Source of the DNA: JANSYL01 sp963921255
GTDB taxonomy: Bacteria; Pseudomonadota; Alphaproteobacteria; Rhodobacterales; Rhodobacteraceae
NCBI GenBank assembly: GCA_963921255.3
Contig: CAWUEW020000002.1
Coordinates: 496,001-560,000 of the forward strand
Direction: 5' to 3'
DNA: 64,000 nucleotides
Of this stretch, positions 9,182-16,331 are shown one piece after another (the first letter of the stretch is position 1; every line of letters starts with the position of its first letter). The notes beneath the pieces were generated by a model that saw only the letters and a list, made by a program, of their open reading frames with translations, was not told the origin of the DNA and ran no database searches. The position numbers and the translations under genes were made by a program.

Positions 9182-10189
9182 CTACTCCGCCACGATGTCC
9201 CGGGCGATCTGATAAACGGCATCTCCCCGCTCAACCGCTGCCAAAGGCCGTTGCGCCAGCACAACCCCCTCGTAGGTCGAGGCGACCGCCACCGGGTCAG
9301 ACCCGGACGTGGTTGGATCGTGAATCCACCCGATCACCTCGCCCTTGGCAACGGGATCCGCGATGCTTTTGAGACCCTGAAAGATGCCGGACTGGTACAC
9401 GTAGACCGACCCTTCGGTGTGCATCGCGCGTGTGCCGGCGGGCGGACCCGGCGCATAGTCGGGCAGCATGCCAAGCGTATGAAGGACCCGTCGCAGACCG
9501 CGCTCCGTCACCGCGAGAATTTCGGACGACAACGCGCCCGCGCCACCGAGTTCGGCCATGACCGACACCACACCGGCGCGATTGGCCACCCCCATTGCCG
9601 TCCGCGCAGTCGAGGTCGGCCCCCCGCCGCCCCGAAAGACCCAAGCATACGGCAGATCGAAGGCCGCCTGCAGGCGGTCCAGCACGGCGGCCTCATCCGG
9701 GGTGTGCCCCGATCCGCGCAGCAGGGTTGGCGGATAGCAAAGTGATGCGCCCCCGGAATGCAGGTCCACCATGAAATCGCATCGCGGCAGGATCACGGTT
9801 TCCAGGTAGTGGGCCAGCATCTCGGTCGCGGTGCCCGTCCTGTTGCCGGGAAAAGCCCGGTTGAGGTTCCCGCCATCGACGGGTGACACCCGCGTGCGCG
9901 CCGCCACGGCGGGCGTGTTGGTGGCCGGCATGACGATCAGGCGACCCCGCACATCTTCTGGCGCCAGATCCCGGATCAGATTGCTGAGGGCCACCTGACC
10001 TTCATATTCGTCACCATGCACCCCCGCGAGGAGAAGCAAGGTAGGGCCTTCGCCTCCTGAAATCACGGAGATCGGAACACCGAGCCAGCCATAGGCACTT
10101 CGATGTGTGGAGTGTGGGATGCGCAAATATCCGAAGGACGCCCCAGACGCTTCGAGATCAATCTCGCATTCAATCAAGCTTGCTGCCAA
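9182..10189 (-). CDS. Succinylglutamate desuccinylase/aspartoacylase-family zinc deacylase
   Basis: The 335-residue protein has the M14-like AstE/AspA fold signature: the zinc motif AGVHGDEYEGQ (His and Glu ligands), GGNLNRAFPG, and DLHSGG carrying the third ligand. This family removes acyl groups from N-acyl amino acids. Length and motif spacing resemble DoeB, which deacetylates N-alpha-acetyl-diaminobutyrate in ectoine breakdown, but no other ectoine genes are nearby, so the substrate stays open. The frame opens at a TTG (10189) without a convincing SD; a further TTG lies a few codons downstream. It is a single gene reading towards SulP and away from puc. Confidence 0.8.
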   Translation of the reverse strand: MAASLIECEIDLEASGASFGYLRIPHSTHRSAYGWLGVPISVISGGEGPTLLLLAGVHGDEYEGQVALSNLIRDLAPEDVRGRLIVMPATNTPAVAARTRVSPVDGGNLNRAFPGNRTGTATEMLAHYLETVILPRCDFMVDLHSGGASLCYPPTLLRGSGHTPDEAAVLDRLQAAFDLPYAWVFRGGGGPTSTARTAMGVANRAGVVSVMAELGGAGALSSEILAVTERGLRRVLHTLGMLPDYAPGPPAGTRAMHTEGSVYVYQSGIFQGLKSIADPVAKGEVIGWIHDPTTSGSDPVAVASTYEGVVLAQRPLAAVERGDAVYQIARDIVAE

Positions 10190-10522
10190 GGATCCCGCCC
10201 CCGTATTGCCGTGCCGTAGGCAAAGTGAACGCCAAAAATCGCGTCGAGGGGAAGGACGAAATCCGGCGCCGGTCTCCTAAATCGAGGCGAACGGGCGGGA
10301 TCGACAGCGGGGTTTGCCGACACGCCCGCGTCAACCAAACCTGACAGCACCGTCCGCCGAGCCTGTGTGCGCCGCGGCGTGGACACCTTGATCGTCATCA
10401 TTTTTTTACTTCTGATTTTCTATGCATCTGAAATATCAGAAGAAAGCGCGATTGACTGCGACAACGATTCCGCAAAGAACGGATAACCCACGGAAATGAC
10501 AGGCAAAGTTTACACTAGCAAA
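10190..10522. other. Gene-free stretch upstream of the puc operon and the deacylase gene
   Basis: No convincing gene is seen. A 75-codon frame on the minus strand (10401-10174) overlaps the deacylase start and has no SD. The right part (10400-10520) is much richer in A+T than its surroundings and holds the inverted repeat listed at 10409. It probably carries the divergent promoters of the deacylase and of puc. Confidence 0.5.
10409..10442. repeat. Inverted repeat CTTCTGAT ... ATCAGAAG
   Basis: A perfect 8-bp inverted repeat (10409-10416 and 10435-10442) with an 18-nt A+T-rich centre, in the divergent promoter region upstream of puc. It could be an operator or upstream activator site; no known consensus is recognised. 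Confidence 0.4.
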
Positions 10523-10540
10523 TGTCAACAAAAGTTGACA
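10523..10540. promoter_or_regulatory. PpsR/CrtJ-type operator of the puc operon
   Basis: TGTCAACAAAAGTTGACA fits TGT-N12-ACA exactly and is itself a 7+7 dyad around AAAA. PpsR represses photosynthesis genes under oxygen and high light by binding this motif. The right half contains TTGACA (10535-10540), usable as a -35 element; a possible -10 is GATTTA near 10561, with long spacing, so this promoter assignment is weak. The overlap would explain repression by occlusion. It lies 115 bp upstream of the pucB start. Confidence 0.75.
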
Positions 10541-10601
10541 TATTGGAGTCGGGTGAACCGGATTTAGGACCGATGGATGAACGACCCCCGCATCCGTCCA
10601 G

Positions 10602-10638
10602 TGGTCTGGCTGACACCCAAGCGTGCCTAACCAGACCA
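10602..10638 (+). promoter_or_regulatory. Leader hairpin directly upstream of the pucB ribosome binding site
   Basis: TGGTCTGG (10602-10609) pairs perfectly with CCAGACCA (10631-10638). The 21-nt loop is followed after 4 nt by the very strong SD AAGGAGGT (10643-10650). Likely roles are protecting the 5' end of the abundant antenna mRNA or modulating translation; which one cannot be told from sequence. Confidence 0.5.
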
Positions 10639-10654
10639 ACTTAAGGAGGTCCTA

Positions 10655-10810
10655 ATGTCTGATGATCCAGAAAAAGTCTGGCCAACCGGCCTGACGCTGC
10701 ACGAGGCGGAGGAGGTGCACAGCTACCTCATCGACGGCACTCGTGTATTCGGCGCAATCGCGCTTTTGGCACATATCCTGGTGGCGGCTTCGACGCCGTG
10801 GCTCGGGTAA
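10655..10810 (+). CDS. pucB: LH2 light-harvesting complex beta subunit
   Basis: A 51-residue protein from ATG 10655, with the strong SD AAGGAGGT ending 4 nt before the start. It begins MSDDPEKVWPTGLT, the typical PucB head, and has one membrane helix (about 27-46). His40 in the LLAHIL segment is the ligand of a B850-type bacteriochlorophyll, and the upstream conserved His22 lies in the EEVHSYLIDGTR segment. It ends TPWLG. In the membrane it pairs with PucA to form the peripheral antenna ring that feeds energy to LH1 and the reaction centre. pucA starts 12 bp downstream. Confidence 0.95.
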   Translation: MSDDPEKVWPTGLTLHEAEEVHSYLIDGTRVFGAIALLAHILVAASTPWLG

Positions 10811-10822
10811 GGGGGTACCACC

Positions 10823-11170
10823 ATGAATAACGCAAAAATGTGGTTGGTCGTTCCCCCGGCTGTTGGTGTCCCGGTGTTCCTGGGTGCCGTGGCCGTCGGG
10901 TCGTTCTCGGTTCACGTGGCTGTTCTGAGCAACACCTCGTGGGTTTCCGATTTCCTGTCCGGTCAAGAACTTGGCTATGGTGATGAGCAAGCAGCCCTCC
11001 AACTGGAGCAGGCTGAAATTGCAAATGCCAGCTATGTTCTGCCGCTGGAAAACGGCGCACAAGAAGTGACGGTCATTCTGCCCGACGGCACCGTGACCAG
11101 TGCGATCCTGCATGGCCAGACAGCCATCGACGCATCCTACCGGGTGCCGCCGATCGAACAGACACACTGA
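10823..11170 (+). CDS. pucA: LH2 light-harvesting alpha subunit with long C-terminal extension and LH3-like Phe44-Leu45
   Basis: The first 47 residues align without gaps to LH2 alpha chains: MNNAKMWLVVPPAVGVP, a membrane helix (about 13-36), the bacteriochlorophyll ligand His31 and Trp40. Two things are odd. First, residues 44-45, usually Tyr-Trp or Tyr-Tyr in B800-850 antennae, are Phe-Leu, the pair found in blue-shifted B800-820 (LH3) complexes. Second, classical alpha chains end near residue 53-60, whereas this one reaches 115; the extra segment (from about 48) is soluble, Glu/Gln-rich and would lie in the periplasm. An extended alpha chain (Puc2A) is known in Rhodobacter sphaeroides. The SD is GGGGG-like just before the start. 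Confidence 0.92.
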   Translation: MNNAKMWLVVPPAVGVPVFLGAVAVGSFSVHVAVLSNTSWVSDFLSGQELGYGDEQAALQLEQAEIANASYVLPLENGAQEVTVILPDGTVTSAILHGQTAIDASYRVPPIEQTH

Positions 11171-11220
11171 GAGACTTGGCCCTGTACGACCGGACTTCCC
11201 GGGCCAAATCGCAAGATCAT

Positions 11221-11250
11221 TGGTTGCCCCAGTTGTGATTGGGGCAACCA
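11221..11250 (+). promoter_or_regulatory. Intercistronic hairpin between pucA and pucC
   Basis: TGGTTGCCCC (11221-11230) and GGGGCAACCA (11241-11250) form a perfect 10-bp stem with a 10-nt loop, 50 bp after the pucA stop. No U-tract follows. In other purple bacteria such hairpins stabilise the short pucBA mRNA and reduce the amount of longer transcript, giving many antenna chains and few PucC molecules. Confidence 0.7.
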
Positions 11251-11274
11251 AATCGAACAAACAGGTCGTGCGTG

Positions 11275-12714
11275 ATGCAAAGCCTTAAATCCATCACCGT
11301 GAACAAGCTGGCGACCATCGGGCCCCGGTTTCTTCCCTTTGCCGACGTGGCAACGGATGATGTGCCGCTGTCGCGGCTGCTGCGCCTGTCCCTGTTCCAA
11401 GTCACGGTCGGCATGGCCTTGGTGTTGCTTGTTGGCACCCTGAATCGTGTGATGATCGTGGAACTGAATGTTCCCGCGAGCCTTGTCGCCGGTATGCTGG
11501 CGCTGCCGCTGGTCTTTGCCCCATTCCGCGTCTTGATCGGATTCAAATCTGACGCCCATGTCTCGGCGCTTGGCCTGAGACGGATTCCCTACATCTGGAA
11601 AGGCACCCTCTATCAGTTTGGTGGATTTGCCATCATGCCGTTTGCGCTGTTGGTGCTGTCCGGATACGGCGAGGCGGTCGATGCGCCACGTTGGTTGGGG
11701 CTGTCATCCGCTGCGCTGGCCTTCCTTCTTGTCGGGGCCGGGCTGCACATCGTGCAGACCGTCGGCCTCGCGCTTGCGACCGATCTTGTCCGCGAAGAAG
11801 ATCACCCGAACGTAGTTGGCTTGATGTACGTGATGCTCCTGGCGGGCATGGTGGTGGCGTCCTTGGTGTTCGGCCTGCTGCTCGATCCCTACACACCGGG
11901 CAAACTGATTCAGGTCATCCAGGGCTGCGCCGTCACGACGGCTGCCCTGAACCTGTTTGCAATGTGGAAACAGGAGCCACGGGATCGCGCCCGCGCCCGC
12001 CAGATGGCGGCCGCCCCACCTGCGGATTTTGGCGCCGCATGGCGTGGCCTGATCAACCAAAGCGGCATGATGCGCCTGCTGGTGGTCATCGCCTTCGGCA
12101 CGTTCGGCTTCGGCATGGCGGACGTCCTGCTTGAGCCCTATGGCGGCCAGGCCCTTGGCCTGTCGGTTGCCAATACCACCCGCCTGACGGCCTTGCTCGC
12201 CGGCGGCTCGTTGATTGGGTTCGGCGTGGCCTCGCGGGTTTTGGGGCAAGGCGCATCGCCAGCGCGGCTCAGCCGTATTGGCGCCGCGATTGGCATTCCC
12301 GGCTTTGCCGCAATCATTTTGGCCTCGCAGGTCATTGGCGCCCCCCTCTTTGTTCTGGGGACCGTTGCGACGGGACTTGGCGCCGGATTGTTCGGACACG
12401 CGACGTTGACCGCAACGGTTCGCGAGGCCCCCGACCACCAGGTCGGCCTTGCCCTTGGGTCATGGGGCGCGGTGCAGGCGACGGCCGCCGGGATCGGCGT
12501 CGCGCTTGGAGGCATTGTCCGGGACGTGCTGGTTGAAATGGCGCCAGAAGGCGGACTTGCGCCGCACGCGCCCTATAATGTGGTGTTCTCGATCGAGATG
12601 CTATTCCTTGCCCTCGCCGTGTTGGTGGCCTTGCCACTGGCCGCGCGGAGTGGCCAACACAGAGGCGGGTCCCGTTCGGCCCGCACAGAGTCTGAAGCGG
12701 CGGAGGTACTATGA
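11275..12714 (+). CDS. pucC: PucC, LH2 assembly protein (BCH2/LhaA-type major facilitator)
   Basis: The 479-residue, 12-helix protein belongs to the BCH2 family (PucC/LhaA/Bch2), needed for LH2 assembly and thought to deliver bacteriochlorophyll or guide subunit insertion. Family signs include FADVATDDVPLSRLLRLSLFQ at the N-terminus, the loop FKSDAHVSALGLRRIPYIWKG and the helix LEPYGGQALGLSV. The ATG at 11275 is chosen because it gives the usual N-terminus; upstream in-frame codons fall into the intercistronic hairpin. The stop overlaps the start of the next gene by 4 nt (ATGA), with GGAGGT shortly before, which indicates coupled translation. Confidence 0.93.
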   Translation: MQSLKSITVNKLATIGPRFLPFADVATDDVPLSRLLRLSLFQVTVGMALVLLVGTLNRVMIVELNVPASLVAGMLALPLVFAPFRVLIGFKSDAHVSALGLRRIPYIWKGTLYQFGGFAIMPFALLVLSGYGEAVDAPRWLGLSSAALAFLLVGAGLHIVQTVGLALATDLVREEDHPNVVGLMYVMLLAGMVVASLVFGLLLDPYTPGKLIQVIQGCAVTTAALNLFAMWKQEPRDRARARQMAAAPPADFGAAWRGLINQSGMMRLLVVIAFGTFGFGMADVLLEPYGGQALGLSVANTTRLTALLAGGSLIGFGVASRVLGQGASPARLSRIGAAIGIPGFAAIILASQVIGAPLFVLGTVATGLGAGLFGHATLTATVREAPDHQVGLALGSWGAVQATAAGIGVALGGIVRDVLVEMAPEGGLAPHAPYNVVFSIEMLFLALAVLVALPLAARSGQHRGGSRSARTESEAAEVL

Positions 12715-13760
12715 CGAACGTTATCACTCGGTTTTTCGATGACGCGGCCCGGGCGCGCGCGGTGCGGCAGGAACTGGTCGTGCGGCAGAACTTTCCGCCC
12801 GGGATCGTCTTTGTCTACGACAAGCGCGACGGTTTTCTGGAGCGCATGGCCGGCCTGAAAATTGATGACCGCGCAGCGCAAACGTACCACGACCGGATGT
12901 CAAACGGTGGCGCGATGGTGTTGGTGCGCGCCGGTTACCAACCGCTTGGCGTCGCGCGCATCGCGCGCGAGACCATGGATGAAATGGGGTCCGTCTACTT
13001 CGGCGAAGACCTTGTGGAAGAGGTTCGTGTCAAGGATGAGCGCCAGCCCCTGCTCAGCGTCATGACCGGGCACCCCCATATCCTGACGCGCCCGAAAAAT
13101 CCGGACATGACGACGGTGCACATGGCGAACTGGCCGATCCCGTTGATCAGCCGGAGAAAACCGTTCAACGAAACGATCATCCCGCGGCACGGGCGCATGG
13201 CGGCCTGGCCGTTCCCCCTGACCAATCGGCACAAGCCGTTCAGCGAAACCCTGTTCGAACGCCACGCCCATATGGCGAACTGGCCGATCCCCCTGCTGAG
13301 TGATCGGAAGCCGTTCACCGGCTCAATCTTCTCGCGGCATGCACGGATGGCAAACTTCCCGCTGCCTCTGATCAGCCGACGCAAACCCTTTACGGGCACG
13401 CTGATCGGTAAGCATTCGCGCATGGCCAACTGGCCCTTCCCGCACCTGATCAACGGCAAGCCAAGCAACAATGCCCTGATCCCCAACGGACCGCGGATGG
13501 CAAACTTCCCGATCTCGCTCCTGAGCAGTCGCAAACCGTTCACCGGTTCGATCTTCTCGCGGCATGCACGGATGGCGAACTTCCCGATTGGCTTGATCAG
13601 CAAACGCAAGCCAATCACGGCATCCATCATCCCACGGCACGGACGCATGGCGGCCTGGCCGATCCCGCTCATCTCTCGGCGGTCCAACATGAAACAAGGT
13701 GGCCCGCAGAGTTTCTCGCTGTCCCGGATGTTGGGTCTGCCGACGGTCGTGCGCCGGTAG
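12711..13760 (+). CDS. puc-operon protein with stress-protein-like N-domain and tandem 25-residue repeats
   Basis: I do not recognise a named family for the whole 349-residue protein. Residues 1-100 resemble the YflT/general stress protein 17M domain (VITRFFDDAARARAVRQEL..., then AAQTYHDRMSNGGAMVLVRA). From residue 138 come seven exact-length 25-residue repeats plus a partial eighth. The consensus is MAN[WF]P[IFL]PL[IL]SxRKPF followed by a tail ending RH[AG]R. Each repeat is strongly basic with a hydrophobic Trp/Pro head. There is no signal peptide or membrane helix, so the protein is probably cytoplasmic, perhaps touching the membrane surface. Its start overlaps the pucC stop (ATGA) and a terminator follows, so it is the last gene of the puc operon. 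A role in LH2 assembly, stability or pigment handling is inference only. Confidence 0.85.
   Translation: MTNVITRFFDDAARARAVRQELVVRQNFPPGIVFVYDKRDGFLERMAGLKIDDRAAQTYHDRMSNGGAMVLVRAGYQPLGVARIARETMDEMGSVYFGEDLVEEVRVKDERQPLLSVMTGHPHILTRPKNPDMTTVHMANWPIPLISRRKPFNETIIPRHGRMAAWPFPLTNRHKPFSETLFERHAHMANWPIPLLSDRKPFTGSIFSRHARMANFPLPLISRRKPFTGTLIGKHSRMANWPFPHLINGKPSNNALIPNGPRMANFPISLLSSRKPFTGSIFSRHARMANFPIGLISKRKPITASIIPRHGRMAAWPIPLISRRSNMKQGGPQSFSLSRMLGLPTVVRR
13122..13688 (+). repeat. Seven 75-bp in-frame tandem repeats plus a partial eighth
   Basis: Units start at 13122, 13197, 13272, 13347, 13422, 13497, 13572 and 13647 (partial), each beginning with an in-frame ATG-GC. Units 3 and 6 share a nearly identical stretch across the KPFTGSIFSRHARMANFP region, pointing to recent duplication. 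Period and reading frame are kept exactly, so selection acts on the protein. Confidence 0.9.
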
Positions 13761-13793
13761 GCGACGCGGGACGGATATCACATTCAACAGAAC

Positions 13794-13818
13794 AAAGCCC
13801 GGCCCATGGCCGGGCTTT
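13794..13818 (+). terminator. Terminator of the puc operon
   Basis: AAAGCCCGGCC (13794-13804), loop CAT, GGCCGGGCTTT (13808-13818): a perfect 11-bp stem ending in TTT, 34 bp after the last puc gene. Confidence 0.75.
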
Positions 13819-13914
13819 CGTCATCATGGCGCCAGAGCCCAAACGCGCCCCGCAACGCCCAGACGGGCACACGCAATCACACGTCGGGCCAGCGCCACCA
13901 CGAGGGTCGGTTCT

Positions 13915-14280
13915 TTAGGATTCGAACCCTTCTCCGGCCTGCCGGTAGGCGTCGCGCGGCGGCGCAAACACATCGAGAACCCGGGCGCCATCCGGGCCGG
14001 CCTTGAACCCATGCTCGACCCCGCCGGGCGTGCGCCAAAAATCACCTTCGCGCACAGGAACCGGCACCCCGTCCTGGATGCGCGTGCCGCTGCCCTCCAA
14101 CAGGACCCCCCATTGCTCTTCCGGGTGCGCATGGATCGACCCCTCGCTGTGGGGCTCGAAGCTGACGATGGATAGCATCGCCTGGTCCCCGGGAAACACG
14201 CGGGTCGTAATGCCGTCGGCCAGAGTGCGCGGCACCCCGCGGCTCAAATCCGCGAAGTTAAAGAAAGTGTCCGGTTTCAT
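13915..14280 (-). CDS. Small cupin-domain protein
   Basis: This 121-residue single-domain cupin has the first cupin motif EGSIHAHPEEQWGVLLEGSG (metal-type His/His/Glu pattern) and the second motif PGGVEHGFKA. Start 14280 is preferred because GGAGGAG on the minus strand lies 8 nt upstream; a TTG at 14298 would contain that SD in its own codons. The gene follows an RraA-like gene after 29 bp and an alpha/beta hydrolase gene, so it probably belongs to the same minus-strand unit. The substrate is unknown; single-domain cupins may be isomerases, dioxygenases or sugar/acid binders. Confidence 0.8.
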   Translation of the reverse strand: MKPDTFFNFADLSRGVPRTLADGITTRVFPGDQAMLSIVSFEPHSEGSIHAHPEEQWGVLLEGSGTRIQDGVPVPVREGDFWRTPGGVEHGFKAGPDGARVLDVFAPPRDAYRQAGEGFES

Positions 14281-14309
14281 GCTGTGTTTCTCCTCCAACG
14301 CGGATTGCC

Positions 14310-14915
14310 TCAGATGCGCAGGTCAAAAATCTCGTAGGTCGTTTCGCCGGAACGGATGCGGGCCCGGATGTCTTCCTCGCGTGCGGCAACGGCTGTGACC
14401 TGGGCCAACACGTCCGAGGCCGCGTCCGCGGGGATCACGACAACCCCGTCATCATCGCCGACGACGATGTCACCGGGATGCACCAGCACGCCGCCAACCG
14501 TGACGGGGATGTCGATGTCGCCCGGTTCCGTTTTTGCCGTCGCCTCGGGGTGAAAGCCGCGGCAGAACACTTGAAATCCAAGCGCCGCAATGTCGGACCG
14601 GTCCCGGACCGTGCAATCGAACACCGCCCCGGCCATGCCTTTCGCCAGACAACCGTCGGCCAGCAGATCCCCGAACGGGCCAAACCGGTCGGACGCGCCG
14701 CCATCGACGACGAGCAGATCACCCGGCGCGGCGACGTGCACCGCGCGGTGGATGGCCCCGTTCTGGCCCGGACGAATGCGAACCGTCCTGGCCCGGCCCG
14801 CGATCCGCTGATCCGGAAGGAGCGGTTTGATGGACGACGCGACCGCCATGACCCGCGCGTCCGCGTTGCACAGGTTGCCGGTTGGAAAGGGCGCAAAGGC
14901 CGAGGGATCAATCAT
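14310..14915 (-). CDS. RraA / 4-hydroxy-4-methyl-2-oxoglutarate aldolase family protein
   Basis: The 201-residue protein has the RraA-like fold signature: DGGASDRFGPFGDLLADGCL (the G-x-x-L-A loop), then GAVFDCTVRDRSDIAALGFQVF with the conserved Arg-Asp pair used by HMG aldolase to bind divalent metal and pyruvate enolate. The family covers RNase E inhibitors and class II pyruvate aldolases; members clustered with catabolic genes, as here (hydrolase, cupin), are more likely aldolases. The start overlaps the upstream hydrolase stop by 4 nt, indicating an operon. The exact substrate is open. Confidence 0.82.
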   Translation of the reverse strand: MIDPSAFAPFPTGNLCNADARVMAVASSIKPLLPDQRIAGRARTVRIRPGQNGAIHRAVHVAAPGDLLVVDGGASDRFGPFGDLLADGCLAKGMAGAVFDCTVRDRSDIAALGFQVFCRGFHPEATAKTEPGDIDIPVTVGGVLVHPGDIVVGDDDGVVVIPADAASDVLAQVTAVAAREEDIRARIRSGETTYEIFDLRI

Positions 14916-15712
14916 GGTGCGTCGTGCCTGTTCAGGAAGTCACCCATCGCCGCCCAAAGCGCAGGTGGGTTGGCGTACATCGGAAAGTGCGCGGAATGGG
15001 CAATCTCGATCACCTCCACGCCTTTGGCCGGAAGGGTCGGAAGGTAGGACAAATGTCGGTTCTGCGCGCCGTAGATGAAGCACCGGGGACACGCCAGACC
15101 GGTGAACATGTCCATCAAGGGGGCAGTATCCGACAGGTCCACCATCGAGGTGAAGATCGGCTTGAACGTCGTGCTTCGCACCTTCAGAGGCAAAGCCGCA
15201 GCATACAGCGCCGAGCTGTAATCGACCCGCGCGCGCACACGTTCGATGAACCCGCGCGCGAAGGCCTCGGGCGTGTCCGCCGGGTGCTCCATGATCTGTC
15301 GCGACAAGAAGCAGTCCTCGGGGGCGATGTTGCCCTCGATGTCGAGAAAACTCAGGACACGATCGCCGCTCTCATGCGCCAGATAGAGCCCGGTCAAGCC
15401 TCCCATCGAATGGCCGGATAGGTGAAACTGGTCCAGCCCCAGGGCATCGCAGGCCGCGCGGGCGGTCTTCACGAGGAAGGGGATGGACAGCGCGTCGGGA
15501 TCGGCAATCTCTGTCTCGCCACAACCGGGGGCATCCCACGCGATCAGGCCGCGATCTGCCATCGACGGATGCTGAGCAAAGTCGGCGTAGTCTTCCTTCG
15601 TGGACCCAAAACCATGCAGGGCGACCAACGGAGGGCGTCGCCCCTCTTTCCGAAGACATGCGAGGCGCACAGCTACGCCGTCTACAGTCAGGTCGACCTC
15701 ATCCCGTTCCAT
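14912..15712 (-). CDS. Alpha/beta-hydrolase
   Basis: The 266-residue protein has the oxyanion-hole motif HGFGS, the nucleophile elbow GHSMGG with catalytic Ser, and a C-terminal His in the EIAHSAHFPMYANP segment. Start ATG 15712 is preferred over the in-frame TTG at 15721. It is the first gene of a three-gene minus-strand unit with the RraA-like and cupin genes, divergent from an Lrp-type regulator whose promoter shares the 73-bp gap. The reaction is probably ester, lactone or C-C hydrolysis of a small acid; the sequence does not say which. Confidence 0.82.
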   Translation of the reverse strand: MERDEVDLTVDGVAVRLACLRKEGRRPPLVALHGFGSTKEDYADFAQHPSMADRGLIAWDAPGCGETEIADPDALSIPFLVKTARAACDALGLDQFHLSGHSMGGLTGLYLAHESGDRVLSFLDIEGNIAPEDCFLSRQIMEHPADTPEAFARGFIERVRARVDYSSALYAAALPLKVRSTTFKPIFTSMVDLSDTAPLMDMFTGLACPRCFIYGAQNRHLSYLPTLPAKGVEVIEIAHSAHFPMYANPPALWAAMGDFLNRHDAP

Positions 15713-15785
15713 GGATCCCAACCGATTCTCAAATCAACTCATGATGGGTCTAGACGATTCGACGCCAATTTGATAGTATTTCCGC

Positions 15786-16244
15786 ATGATCGACGCAAAA
15801 GACCAAGAAATTCTGTCCATTCTTCTTGAAAATGCCGCGATTTCCAAAGCCGAGATTGCGCGGCGTGTTGGCCTCGCGGCGTCTGCGGTATCCGAACGCG
15901 TGCGCACGCTTGAAGCGGAAGGTGTCATTCAGGGCTACGAAGTCCGTTTGAATCCGCACGCCTTGGGGAAGTCCTTGCTGGCTTTCGTATTTGTGACAGA
16001 CGCAAAACCGAGCCTTGGCTTTGACACAGCGGCGGCACTTTCATCGGTGTCGGGGCTTGAAGAGCTTCACAAGATCGCCGGAGACGACTGTTATCTTCTG
16101 AAGATCCGCGCTTCCGGCACCGACGAACTGAACGAGATTATCGAAACCCAGATCAATCCGGTTCAATCGGTCACGCGTGTTCGGACCACCATCGTGCTCA
16201 ACGCCGTCGCAGAACGCCCCTGCCTTGCCGGGCATGTGTTCTGA
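15786..16244 (+). CDS. Lrp/AsnC-family transcriptional regulator
   Basis: The 152-residue protein has an N-terminal helix-turn-helix (AISKAEIARRVGLAASAVSERVRTLE) and a C-terminal ligand-binding RAM domain, ending in the typical RVRTTIVLNAVAER. It is divergent from the hydrolase/RraA/cupin unit and upstream of a crotonase gene, so either or both are likely targets. A TAGTAT box 12 nt before its start may be its -10. Effector unknown. Confidence 0.88.
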   Translation: MIDAKDQEILSILLENAAISKAEIARRVGLAASAVSERVRTLEAEGVIQGYEVRLNPHALGKSLLAFVFVTDAKPSLGFDTAAALSSVSGLEELHKIAGDDCYLLKIRASGTDELNEIIETQINPVQSVTRVRTTIVLNAVAERPCLAGHVF

Positions 16245-16331
16245 AACAACGCCCCGCGCACCCCGGACCTGCTTGTTTCTTGCCGCATCCCGCGTTTAGG
16301 TCCTGCCTGACAGAATACGGGAGTGAGACAC

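Noticed and set aside
10174..10401. A 75-codon minus-strand frame upstream of the deacylase
   Set aside because: No SD, overlaps the deacylase start, low-complexity Arg/Pro-rich composition and no recognisable motif.
13122..13688. Regular 75-bp repeats considered as a CRISPR or non-coding satellite
   Set aside because: The period is a whole number of codons, divergence keeps the reading frame and amino acid consensus, and there are no unique spacers between short identical repeats.
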